Position numbers and translations under genes: made by a program. Positions 33,847 to 41,768 of a stretch of 64,000 nucleotides of DNA are shown here, piece by piece. The notes under the pieces are model-generated. The model saw only the letters and a program-made list of their open reading frames with translations, was not told the DNA's origin and did no database searches. Source of the stretch: Clostridiales bacterium UBA6114. Its GTDB lineage: Bacteria; Bacillota; Clostridia; Oscillospirales; Butyricicoccaceae. Positions within the stretch are counted from its first letter, which is position 1. Each line of letters starts with the position of its first letter. The stretch is from the NCBI GenBank assembly GCA_002423435.1, contig DIWE01000025.1, forward strand, positions 17,192 to 81,191, given 5' to 3'.

Positions 33847-35145
33847 ATGAAAGAGTACGCGTTCGCATTCCCGGAAGTCTGTTTGTCAGAAGATTATGTC
33901 ATAGCGACATACTTCATTGAATCAAGGACAAAGGACGCCGTAAAGCTCGCCGTCGCCGTCGCCGACGAGCAGACCACAGGAACTTGGGTTTCCGTGCCGG
34001 GCGAGACCGACAAGGTAAAAATCGAATACGGTGGAAAGGTCTTAAACGTGTTTGAGGTGCCCGATTATGAATTCGAGCTGCCGAAAGACACGGATGAGCG
34101 CAAGTATATTATTCAGATCGGCTATCCCGCGCATAACTTCGGGCCCCAGATCCCGATGCTGTACACCGCGGTGATCGGCAACATCGCAAACTCGGGCAAA
34201 CTGAAGCTCCTCGACCTTACCTTCCCGGAATCCTTCGTCAAAGGATTTAAAGGCCCCAAATTCGGCATAGACGGACTCAGAAAATTGCTGAACGTCCCGA
34301 AAAGGCCGTTTGTCAACAATATGATCAAGCCGTGCACGGGCTGGACGCCGGATGTCGGCGCCGCAATGTGCTACGAAGTTGCAAAGGGCGGCGTCGATAT
34401 CATCAAGGACGACGAGCTGATCATGGCCGACCCCGATTTCTGCCCGCTTCAGGAGAGGGTCAAACAGATTATGGCGTCGCTAAAGAGAGCCAGGGAGGAA
34501 ACCGGAGAAGACACGCTTTATACCGTCAATATCACCGACCATGTCAGGAAAATCAGGGACAATGCATTAAGGGCAATCGACGCGGGCGCAAACGCGCTGA
34601 TGCTGAACATCTACACCCTGGGCTTCTCGGCGGCGCAGATGATCTTTGAAGACCCCGAAATTAATGTGCCGATCCTGGCGCATGTGGACTTTTCGGGCGC
34701 CATGTTCGGCTCTCCCTATAACGGAATTTCCTCTCCCCTCCTGATGGGCAAGCTCGCCCGCATGATCGGCTCGGATATGGCGATTATCACGACGCCCTAC
34801 GGGAAATTCCCGGTTATGCATAATAAATACATGATGCAGGTCAACAATGCGAGAATGGAACTGTTCGGATTAAAGCAGATGCTTCCGATGCTGTCCGGCG
34901 GCACAACCCAACCCGTTGTGGCGCAGACGATGAACGAGCTTGGAAATGATATCTGCATGGCTGCCGGCGGCGCGATCCACGGTCATCCCATGGGAGCCGA
35001 GGCCGGCGCGAGGTCGATGCGCCAGGCGATTGACGCGACAATGCAGGGCATTGCGCTTGAAGTCTATGCGAAGGATCATGTGGAGCTTCTCGAAGCGCTT
35101 AAAAAATGGGGCGACAGGTCCAAGATTTTCGACCTTATGAACTGA
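33847..35145 (+). CDS. RuBisCO-like protein (form IV)
   Basis: A 432-residue homologue of the RuBisCO large subunit with N-terminal domain to about 140 and TIM barrel after. By eye alignment (spinach numbers): K161 (K175) retained in MIKPCTG; C163 replaces K177; the metal site K187-D189-E190 (K201/D203/E204) retained in IIKDDEL; H279 (H294) retained but V280 replaces R295 in AHVDFSG; loop 6 K320 (K334) retained in PYGKF; S350-GG and G374/G375 retained. So Mg and enolate chemistry look intact but CO2 fixation does not. Expected reaction is enolisation, isomerisation or decarboxylation of a keto acid phosphate. The ATG follows TGGAGG. Confidence 0.93.
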   Translation: MKEYAFAFPEVCLSEDYVIATYFIESRTKDAVKLAVAVADEQTTGTWVSVPGETDKVKIEYGGKVLNVFEVPDYEFELPKDTDERKYIIQIGYPAHNFGPQIPMLYTAVIGNIANSGKLKLLDLTFPESFVKGFKGPKFGIDGLRKLLNVPKRPFVNNMIKPCTGWTPDVGAAMCYEVAKGGVDIIKDDELIMADPDFCPLQERVKQIMASLKRAREETGEDTLYTVNITDHVRKIRDNALRAIDAGANALMLNIYTLGFSAAQMIFEDPEINVPILAHVDFSGAMFGSPYNGISSPLLMGKLARMIGSDMAIITTPYGKFPVMHNKYMMQVNNARMELFGLKQMLPMLSGGTTQPVVAQTMNELGNDICMAAGGAIHGHPMGAEAGARSMRQAIDATMQGIALEVYAKDHVELLEALKKWGDRSKIFDLMN

Positions 35146-35349
35146 CGGCCACCCAAAAAACTCCTGCACATCCCGGCAGTGCGGCGGGCAGATAAGCCCG
35201 CCGCACTGCTGTTATACAAATTTTTCATCCGCAGCCAGATATTTTCCCTCGGTGAAAAGGCATCGCGTATAGCCGACGGCCGGTCCTTTATGATACAATA
35301 TTTAACAATAAATTTGCATGAAACGAGAAAAACGGGGTGTGCATGTGAA

Positions 35350-36297
35350 ATGGAGGACTTAAGAAACGAAATAAAGATTGCGTATTCCTATTATGTTTAC
35401 GGAATGACGCAGATGCAGATTGCAAAAAAGTTTAACATCTCAAGACAGAAGGTAATCCGCGAGCTCAAACGGGCCCAGCAGGAAAACATTGTGAAAATAG
35501 AAATTGCCGAATACTATGAAGAAAACCTTGAAACCGAGAAAATGCTTGAAGACGCCTTTGGGCTGATTGATTCCGTGGTGGTGCCGAACAGCGATTACGT
35601 CTTTTTGGAGGAGCTTTTAAGCGAAGCGCTGGCGAATTACCTGAAAAACAGGATGGACACCTGCTCGGTGCTCGGAGTGGGGGGAGGCCACCTGCTTGAA
35701 ATGACGGCGCCGCACCTCAATCAAAAGTACAGCAGGGTATCGGTCGTCCAGCTGATGGGGAGCCTGCTTAAAAAGGAAGGCCCCGATCCCGAATTCAAAA
35801 ATATTTATGACTCAGACCGGCTGGTGATCGCCTATTCGCAAAAGCTTGCGGCGACGCCGTATTTCCTCCATGCGCCGCTTTTTGCGGAAAGCGAAAGGCA
35901 CAAAGCCATGCTTCTCGACGAGCCGTATATCAAAAAGAGCTTTGAAATGATCGACAGATGCACCGTAGGTATTTTTGAGGTCTTTGACAGGGAGATAAAC
36001 GAGACGCTTCTGAAAGCGTACGACGAGCAGCTGTATCGGGAAACCGCGGACGCCGCCGGGAGCGTTATTTTCAACTATTACGATGAAAACGGGCGGTTTA
36101 TCGACTTGAAAAAGATCAAAGAGCGTCTTTTGGCGCCGTCTGTCGGGCAGCTTCGCAAAATACCGCTGCGCATAGGCATCGGCGGGGGAAGCAATCATAT
36201 CGGCGCTCTTCTGGGCGCGCTTCGGAGCGGGTTCTTCCATATCGTGATGACCGATAACGATACGGCGCTCGCCCTTCTCAAAAAGCATCGGCAATGA
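35350..36297 (+). CDS. SorC/DeoR-type sugar-binding transcriptional regulator
   Basis: A 315-residue regulator with an N-terminal helix-turn-helix (MTQMQIAKKFNISRQKVIRE) and a C-terminal sugar-phosphate-binding domain (VLGVGGGHLLEM; IGIGGGSNHIGALLG), the SorC pattern. The likely inducer is a phosphorylated intermediate of the upstream pathway. ATG 35350 gives the usual SorC start; the in-frame ATG at 35289 lies in a stretch resembling a promoter (TATGATACAATAT). It ends before a bidirectional terminator. Candidate operator: the TGCACAA dyad at 28.03 kb. Confidence 0.88.
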   Translation: MEDLRNEIKIAYSYYVYGMTQMQIAKKFNISRQKVIRELKRAQQENIVKIEIAEYYEENLETEKMLEDAFGLIDSVVVPNSDYVFLEELLSEALANYLKNRMDTCSVLGVGGGHLLEMTAPHLNQKYSRVSVVQLMGSLLKKEGPDPEFKNIYDSDRLVIAYSQKLAATPYFLHAPLFAESERHKAMLLDEPYIKKSFEMIDRCTVGIFEVFDREINETLLKAYDEQLYRETADAAGSVIFNYYDENGRFIDLKKIKERLLAPSVGQLRKIPLRIGIGGGSNHIGALLGALRSGFFHIVMTDNDTALALLKKHRQ

Positions 36298-36397
36298 ACC
36301 CCGGACTTGTCGCATAGCCTCGACACCAGGGGCGGAGCATGTCCGGCCTGCGGTTTTCGCATCGGCGGCGGGAAACACAAAGCTCAGATACGCAAAA

Positions 36398-36425
36398 GAC
36401 CCTACCTGCCGCGGCAGGTAGGGTC
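36398..36425. terminator. Bidirectional terminator, perfect palindrome
   Basis: GACCCTACCTGCCG is followed directly by its exact complement, flanked by AAAA on the left and CTTTT on the right. It separates the convergent regulator and serpin genes. Confidence 0.85.
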
Positions 36426-36459
36426 CGTCTGTCTTTTGATCTAATGCATCAAGCGCCGT

Positions 36460-37743
36460 TTACTCCTCCGGGTCGTTCAGCACGCCGAGGAAAAGCGGCA
36501 CGCCGATCTCCCGGTCCACGACGGCGAAGACAAACGGCCGGTCAAAGCGCAGCGTCGTATAATCTTCGATTCTCGCCGAAGTTGACCGCATGATCACGCC
36601 GGTCGCGGCGGCGGCCTCGGTGCCCTTTTCGTTTACCTTGATGCAGGTCTTATGGATTACCTGGCCGATAAACAGCTTTTCGTCCGCGGCGCCCATCTTG
36701 CCGAAGCCGGCGCGGTCGGGATCGAACGCCATGTCAAGGCCCATGCGGGAAAGCGCGTCGTTTAAGCCGATGTCAAAATTCATCGTGTGCTTCGGAAGCT
36801 GCACAAGAGCCTTGGTTTCCTTCGCGCTTTCCATAAGTCCGGTTATTGCTTCGCTTGAAAGCAGGGACGCGAAAGCCTCCGCGGTCGTCCCCTCGGGCGG
36901 CAGCACCGCAAGATAGGAAAGCTTCCCGTCGTCATAGGGCAAAAGTACGCCCTGCGCGCCCTGCCACGACAGAACCTGCTCGTTCCGAACATTGTTTGAC
37001 ATAAAGGTGCATTCCTCGGTGCTGCCGTCGCTTTTTGTAAAATCCGCTTTTATGTTGTCGTCCGGGTTAAATTCGGTCTGCCATGCGGTGTTTAAATACA
37101 GGGCGTTGATCAGCGCCATGACATCCTGCTCGTCAAGCTTTGATATGATGTCCGGGATCAGTCCGTTCGTCTTCTCATAGACCCACTCGTTGATCTGGTC
37201 CACCGTTTCCGGGTTTGAAAAATCCGATCGGAAAGCGTCGGCGTTAAAGTAGTCGGCGTTTTTTTGCAGGAAAGCGCCGTCGGCCTGGAACCCCTCGTCA
37301 TACCAGATGCTGTTGGCGATATCGAGCGTCGTACCTCCCGCCACATCCATAAGCCGGTCGGAAAGCGCGCGGCAAAAGACGTTTATTTCCTCGAGGGAAA
37401 GCCCGCTGCCGCCAAGGACTTGTTCAAAGGCGGAAAGCGTATCGCCGTCCGCGCCGTTTGCCGTCATGCCGAGCGCAAGATAGACCGACGCGGGGGAGAT
37501 AAGCGTGTTTTTTCCGCCGTCGGCCAGGGATTCCTTCAGAAGAAGCCCGGAAAAATCCTGGAAATTCCCGATCGCCGCGTCGGACAAGGCGTCCTGTACT
37601 TTAACCGGGTTTGCGTTTACGCCCTGCGTCAGGTCCTCCTGAACCGCCTTGGCGCTCTCGCAGCCGGTCAGTGAAAAAATGAAAACGGACGTCGCCGCTA
37701 AAAGTGCCGCGGCCCGCTTCTTGCTTAACTGAAATGCAGTCAT
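36460..37743 (-). CDS. Serpin-type protease inhibitor, lipoprotein
   Basis: A 427-residue serpin with a signal peptide and lipobox LTGC (Cys28), so it should be anchored on the outer face of the membrane. Serpin landmarks: NTLISPASVYLALGMTANGA, NALYLNTAWQTEF, the hinge of the reactive loop VNEKGTEAAAATGV, and the C-terminal strand FDRPFVFAVVD. The small-residue hinge (GTEAAAATG) is the inhibitory type, which allows loop insertion. The P1-P1' site should fall in the IMRSTSA region. The target may be a host or competitor protease. ATG preceded by GGAGGCG. Confidence 0.93.
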   Translation of the reverse strand: MTAFQLSKKRAAALLAATSVFIFSLTGCESAKAVQEDLTQGVNANPVKVQDALSDAAIGNFQDFSGLLLKESLADGGKNTLISPASVYLALGMTANGADGDTLSAFEQVLGGSGLSLEEINVFCRALSDRLMDVAGGTTLDIANSIWYDEGFQADGAFLQKNADYFNADAFRSDFSNPETVDQINEWVYEKTNGLIPDIISKLDEQDVMALINALYLNTAWQTEFNPDDNIKADFTKSDGSTEECTFMSNNVRNEQVLSWQGAQGVLLPYDDGKLSYLAVLPPEGTTAEAFASLLSSEAITGLMESAKETKALVQLPKHTMNFDIGLNDALSRMGLDMAFDPDRAGFGKMGAADEKLFIGQVIHKTCIKVNEKGTEAAAATGVIMRSTSARIEDYTTLRFDRPFVFAVVDREIGVPLFLGVLNDPEE

Positions 37744-37946
37744 TCAAATCGCCTCCTTGTGATTGTATATCTGTTTCTGACGAACGAACGGCAGGTTTGT
37801 TCCTGACCGGGGCCGGAGCCGGCCCGACCGCCGGGGGCATCTTTTTAAATGCCGCGGGCTTGATTTATCGGCGGAATGTAGTAAACTGTTAAGGGCGGCA
37901 ATGCGCCGCGCCACATTGATATGAAACAAAAAGGAGATTTGGAAAA

Positions 37947-38129
37947 GTGCAGCAGCAGGAGAAAAAAGTAAACTGGTCCCAATTTGTTGAATCGGCGGTC
38001 GTCGATTTTTTCCAGGCGCATGACCTCGAAAAGCTGTCGGTCGAAGACGGAAACGGGAACAAGGCGAAGCTGACAAAACAGAAGGACAGCTCTCTTAAGG
38101 TGGAGTATACGACTACGACAACCTTTTGA
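37947..38129 (+). CDS. Small conserved-looking protein of 60 residues
   Basis: A GTG at 37947 eight bases after AAAGGAG opens a compact frame. The protein has an amphipathic helix (WSQFVESAVVDFFQAH) and a beta-like, Thr-rich end (KVEYTTTTTF). No family is recognised, and no signal or membrane segment is seen. Good ribosome site, coding-like composition and isolated position between two noncoding stretches support it as real. It is divergent from the serpin gene. Confidence 0.55.
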   Translation: MQQQEKKVNWSQFVESAVVDFFQAHDLEKLSVEDGNGNKAKLTKQKDSSLKVEYTTTTTF

Positions 38130-38177
38130 CTTCGCGGATTTTGCGGGCATTGTCCGCAGGATACCTTACATAGCACG

Positions 38178-38238
38178 ACAGACGGACATGATGTGAGTCA
38201 CACTGCCAAAATAAAAGCCTACCGTCTTGTCCGTCTGT
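38178..38238 (+). other. Long-range hairpin in intergenic region
   Basis: ACAGACGGACA (38178-38188) pairs exactly with TGTCCGTCTGT (38228-38238) around a 39-base loop. There is no T-run, so it may be a regulatory RNA structure or the end of the small gene's transcript. Confidence 0.45.
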
Positions 38239-38345
38239 TCTGCATGTGTTCCAGTCCGCGTCGGCGGGAAACACACAATTAATTTGATCCGCTATTTTTT
38301 TCGCTTTGGATGGATTGCGTTTTCGGCAAACAAGTCAACTTTGTA

Positions 38346-38374
38346 TTGACAACTTCTGCCCGCGGTGATACTAT
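38346..38374 (+). promoter_or_regulatory. Sigma-A promoter of the GntR/TRAP cluster
   Basis: TTGACA at 38346-38351 and TACTAT at 38369-38374 with a 17-base spacer, 26 bases before the GntR ATG. ATACTATGATACTGTCAT downstream contains partial dyads that could be a GntR operator. Confidence 0.7.
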
Positions 38375-38400
38375 GATACTGTCATTGGAGGAATTTTATT

Positions 38401-39171
38401 ATGATTGTACATTCTGAAACATTGGTCTCCAAAATAGTCAAGAATTTTATTGAAGCAGCCGGCGATGGAACGTTTAAGGTTGGGGAAAAGCTTCCGATTC
38501 AAGACGATTTGCAGAAAATGTTTGGCGTAAGCCGAAATACCATGCGTGAAGCTTTGCAGCGCCTTGAGTCTCTGGGCGTGGTGACTATCCGTCATGGAGA
38601 TGGAACTTATCTGAACAATGTAGATGTGAAATCAAGCCTAAATAACCTGGTTCCGCTTCTCAAATTAAATAATACTGATTTGACGGAACTGATGGAATCG
38701 CGTAAGGTTCTGGAAGTGTGGACGGCTCAGTTGGCAGCCTTACGCTCAAACGAAAATGATATCAAAGAACTGAGGCAGATCCTCGGAAAGATGGAAAAGA
38801 GCCTCTCGAATCTGGAAGACTATACGGAACAAGATGCAATATTGCATCTTACGATTGCCCGTTGTGCTAAAAACTCAATTCTGGCCGAGTTTGTGGGAAT
38901 TATTTCTGACTTGATGAAAGCACAGCAGGTGGAGATCGCTAAAATTCAACACATGCCGGCTATCTCATATGCCTATCATTGCGACTTGGTACAGGCTATC
39001 GCTGAAGGTGATTCGCGGAAAGCGGCTGCAATTATGAATGAACATCTTGAAAATGCATATCAGCGGCTTAGCAAAAGGGTAGGCAAAGAAAAGCAGCCGG
39101 ATATTATTGAGGATTATAGTAAAACGGAAACGATAAATCCCGATAAAAGCGAAATTAAGGAAGAGAGATAA
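38401..39171 (+). CDS. GntR-family regulator, FadR type
   Basis: A 256-residue regulator: N-terminal winged helix (about 1-75; VGEKLPIQDDLQKMFGVSRN, TMREALQRLESLGVVTIRHG) and an all-helical FCD effector domain (about 90-225) with the metal-site candidates H129 in DAILHLTIA and the later H residues in SYAYHCDL and MNEHLENAY. FadR-type members usually respond to small acids. The C-terminal 30 residues are charged and variable. It leads the cluster and probably autoregulates and controls it. RBS TTGGAGG. Confidence 0.9.
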   Translation: MIVHSETLVSKIVKNFIEAAGDGTFKVGEKLPIQDDLQKMFGVSRNTMREALQRLESLGVVTIRHGDGTYLNNVDVKSSLNNLVPLLKLNNTDLTELMESRKVLEVWTAQLAALRSNENDIKELRQILGKMEKSLSNLEDYTEQDAILHLTIARCAKNSILAEFVGIISDLMKAQQVEIAKIQHMPAISYAYHCDLVQAIAEGDSRKAAAIMNEHLENAYQRLSKRVGKEKQPDIIEDYSKTETINPDKSEIKEER

Positions 39172-39286
39172 TAAACGCAAAAATAGTAATTTTATTTTAA
39201 TAGCAGATGCCGAATCTCCTCGCTCATAACACTTCTAGAATTCTCTAATTAAAATACAACTATATCCAAAAAGAGGGTACTTAAGT

Positions 39287-40546
39287 ATGACGAATGATTA
39301 TTTCACAGGATTAAAGTGCATTCATTGCGGCAAAATATTTAATTCCACAGAGGATCTGCTATTATGCCCTGAATGCGGAAATCTCTTGGATCCACAATAT
39401 GATTACGAACAATTAAAAACAGACTGGAGCGGGCTGGGAATCGAACACCGTCCCAATAACATCTGGCGCTTCAAAGAGTTGCTGCCTATTGTTGATTTTG
39501 ACCAGATTGTTACGCTGGGCGAGGGCGGAGCACCGCTTCTTGATTTTCCAGTGTTGGCCAAAGAGTTAGGTGTTGCTAAGTTGTATATTCTCAATGATGC
39601 CGGTCAACCGACGGGCTCACTCAAGGATCGTTCGATTGCAGTAACGGCAACCAAGGCTAAAGAGTTTGGCTACAGGGTACTTTCTTGCGACTCAACGGGG
39701 AATAAGGCTGCTTCAACAGCTGGCTATGCTGCACGCGCCGGACTGGAGAGCGTGGTGTTCTGCCCTCACGCAACCCCCGCTCCTAAAATTGCCCAGGCGG
39801 TGTTTTATGGGGCGCATTTAGTACGGGTTATGGGACATTATTCACAAATTAATTCGATGTACCGCGAGATGGTGGCGAGTCATAAGTATCACTGGTACGA
39901 CTGTGGAACTGACAATCCTTATAGATATGAAGGCAAAAAAACTTATGCGTATGAGATTGTGCAGGGATTGGGTTGGAAAACTCCGACATACGTGCTGCAG
40001 CCCGCGGCGGGCGGCATGTCGGTGGTGAAGGCATGGAAGGGATTCAACGAGTTCAAACGGATGGGGTTAGTGGATGATCTCCCGGCGATGGTAGCCTGCC
40101 AGGCGGCAAATTGCGGTCCGATCGTGGATGCCATTGATGCCGGCTTCGATTATGTCCCGGGGATCGAAAAGGGCAATACAATTGCCAGCGCGATAGCAGT
40201 TTCTAATCCCGCGTTGCTGGGCAACGAGACATTACAAACGGTGGTCGAGTCTAGTGGATGTGGTGTTAAGGTTACAGATGAAGATCTCTTGAGCACATGG
40301 GAGCGCTTGGGCAAGGTTGGAGTTTTCTGTGAACCTTCCTCAGCTATTGCAGTGGCTTCCGCCTATCAGATGGCTAAGCAAGGCAAACTGAAAAGCACTG
40401 ATGTATTGGTGGCAGTTGTAACGGGTTCCGGATTCAAAGACACTGAAACACTGAACAAGTACATTAACGTCCCTGAAGATGCGGTGGACGGAAAAGAGGA
40501 ATTCTATCGCAAGTTGGATGAAATTTCAAAAAGTTTGCAGTCATAA
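39287..40546 (+). CDS. Threonine synthase-like PLP enzyme with zinc ribbon
   Basis: A 419-residue fold-type II PLP enzyme. An N-terminal zinc ribbon (C11, C14, C27, C30) is followed by the PLP lysine K113 in GQPTGSLKDRS and a phosphate-binding region near PAAGGMSVV. It resembles archaeal/clostridial threonine synthases. Co-location with RidA, which hydrolyses the enamine released by PLP dehydratases, suggests it may act here as an amino acid dehydratase or lyase on a hydroxy amino acid rather than in threonine synthesis (inference). The ATG follows AGAGGGTAC. Confidence 0.85.
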   Translation: MTNDYFTGLKCIHCGKIFNSTEDLLLCPECGNLLDPQYDYEQLKTDWSGLGIEHRPNNIWRFKELLPIVDFDQIVTLGEGGAPLLDFPVLAKELGVAKLYILNDAGQPTGSLKDRSIAVTATKAKEFGYRVLSCDSTGNKAASTAGYAARAGLESVVFCPHATPAPKIAQAVFYGAHLVRVMGHYSQINSMYREMVASHKYHWYDCGTDNPYRYEGKKTYAYEIVQGLGWKTPTYVLQPAAGGMSVVKAWKGFNEFKRMGLVDDLPAMVACQAANCGPIVDAIDAGFDYVPGIEKGNTIASAIAVSNPALLGNETLQTVVESSGCGVKVTDEDLLSTWERLGKVGVFCEPSSAIAVASAYQMAKQGKLKSTDVLVAVVTGSGFKDTETLNKYINVPEDAVDGKEEFYRKLDEISKSLQS

Positions 40547-40577
40547 AAATAAAATATAAAAGAAAAGAGGGAAAATT

Positions 40578-41606
40578 GTGAGAAAAGCTCTAGTTTATTT
40601 GCTGGTAATCCTTGCAGTGTTTTCTTTCGCAGGGTGTTCAAAGACCGCTGATAATGGCAGTGCAACAGCTCCGGCCAACAGCACAGGTACGGCTACGGGC
40701 GATACTACCACTACCCCCGCTGCAAGCAGCAAGAATTTTTCAGTGGTAACGGGTCCCGTTGGCGGCTCCATGTATGTAATTTCAGGATCCTGGGCCGATA
40801 TAGCCAACAAAAAAGTGCCGGGTATTCAGGTGACGAACCAGGTTGGTGGCGGCTCTGTTCTATGCGCACGTGTTCTTGGCAAAGGAGAAGCTGACTTTGG
40901 CATGGTGGGTAATGATATTGCTTATTATGCCAGCCGCGGGGAAGAAGATTTCAAAGATAATGCCATGCCGCAGATCCGCGCGGTTGCCGCGCTATATGCC
41001 GAAGGGTTCCATGTAATAGTGCCGAAAAAAAGCGGGATGGCGAAGATGGAAGATTTGACTAATAAAGTCACCAGCATCGGGCCTGCAGGAAGCGGTACAT
41101 TATTGAATTCGGAGCGTGTTCTTGCTGCCTACGGATTTAGTGACAAGGATGTCGGCGCCAAACAATTGGGGTTTGACGAATCAGCACAGGCCATTAGTGA
41201 CGGCCACGTTGACGCTGCTTGCTATATGACGGGTATTCCTTATGGCCCTGTTATGAATATCGCCGTTACAACACCGATAAACGCCTTTGGCTTGAGCGAT
41301 ACGGCCATTGACAACCTAATGAAAAAATATCCCTTCTTTGTTAAAATGCATTATCCGGCGGATACATATAAAGGAGCCGGCGCTTTTGACACCATTGCCG
41401 TCCGCATGTTATTGGTGACGACTGACAAAGTCGATGAGGAATCCGTATATCAGTTGACCAAGTTGCTAGTGGAGAATATTGATCAGATTGCGGCTTCCAA
41501 TGCCTGCGGCTCTACTATCAGCAAGGAGACACTACTTGACGGGCTTTCCGTTCCGCTGCATCCAGGTGCCGAACGTTACTACAAAGAAATTGGTCTTATA
41601 AAGTAA
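40578..41606 (+). CDS. TAXI-type TRAP transporter solute-binding lipoprotein
   Basis: A 342-residue lipoprotein: signal peptide, lipobox FAGC (Cys20), a Ser/Thr/Ala-rich linker (about 25-53), then the TAXI domain (VVTGPVGGSMYVISGSWADI; TSIGPAGSGTLLNSERVL). It captures the substrate for the permease two genes on. TAXI substrates are usually small organic or amino acids. The GTG follows AGAGGGAAAA. A stable hairpin separates it from the permease gene, as in other binding-protein operons. Confidence 0.92.
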   Translation: MRKALVYLLVILAVFSFAGCSKTADNGSATAPANSTGTATGDTTTTPAASSKNFSVVTGPVGGSMYVISGSWADIANKKVPGIQVTNQVGGGSVLCARVLGKGEADFGMVGNDIAYYASRGEEDFKDNAMPQIRAVAALYAEGFHVIVPKKSGMAKMEDLTNKVTSIGPAGSGTLLNSERVLAAYGFSDKDVGAKQLGFDESAQAISDGHVDAACYMTGIPYGPVMNIAVTTPINAFGLSDTAIDNLMKKYPFFVKMHYPADTYKGAGAFDTIAVRMLLVTTDKVDEESVYQLTKLLVENIDQIAASNACGSTISKETLLDGLSVPLHPGAERYYKEIGLIK

Positions 41607-41702
41607 TGTCTGCAACGCGGATGATAATTGTTTCATACGATTTAAGATTCTTAGAAAAGCCTAAATTCAGTCTTTACTATGGTTGAAGCATCAGAAATTG
41701 GC

Positions 41703-41746
41703 GCTTAGGGTATCAGGATGGTTTTATACCATCCTGAGCCCTAAGC
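41703..41746 (+). promoter_or_regulatory. Intercistronic hairpin between TAXI protein and TRAP permease
   Basis: Long stem: GCTTAGGG-(TAT)-CAGGATGGT pairs with ACCATCCTG-(AG)-CCCTAAGC around a short loop. It likely stabilises the upstream message or lowers read-through, giving more binding protein than permease. Confidence 0.55.
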
Positions 41747-41768
41747 ACGGAGAAAGTTGTGGTGTCCA

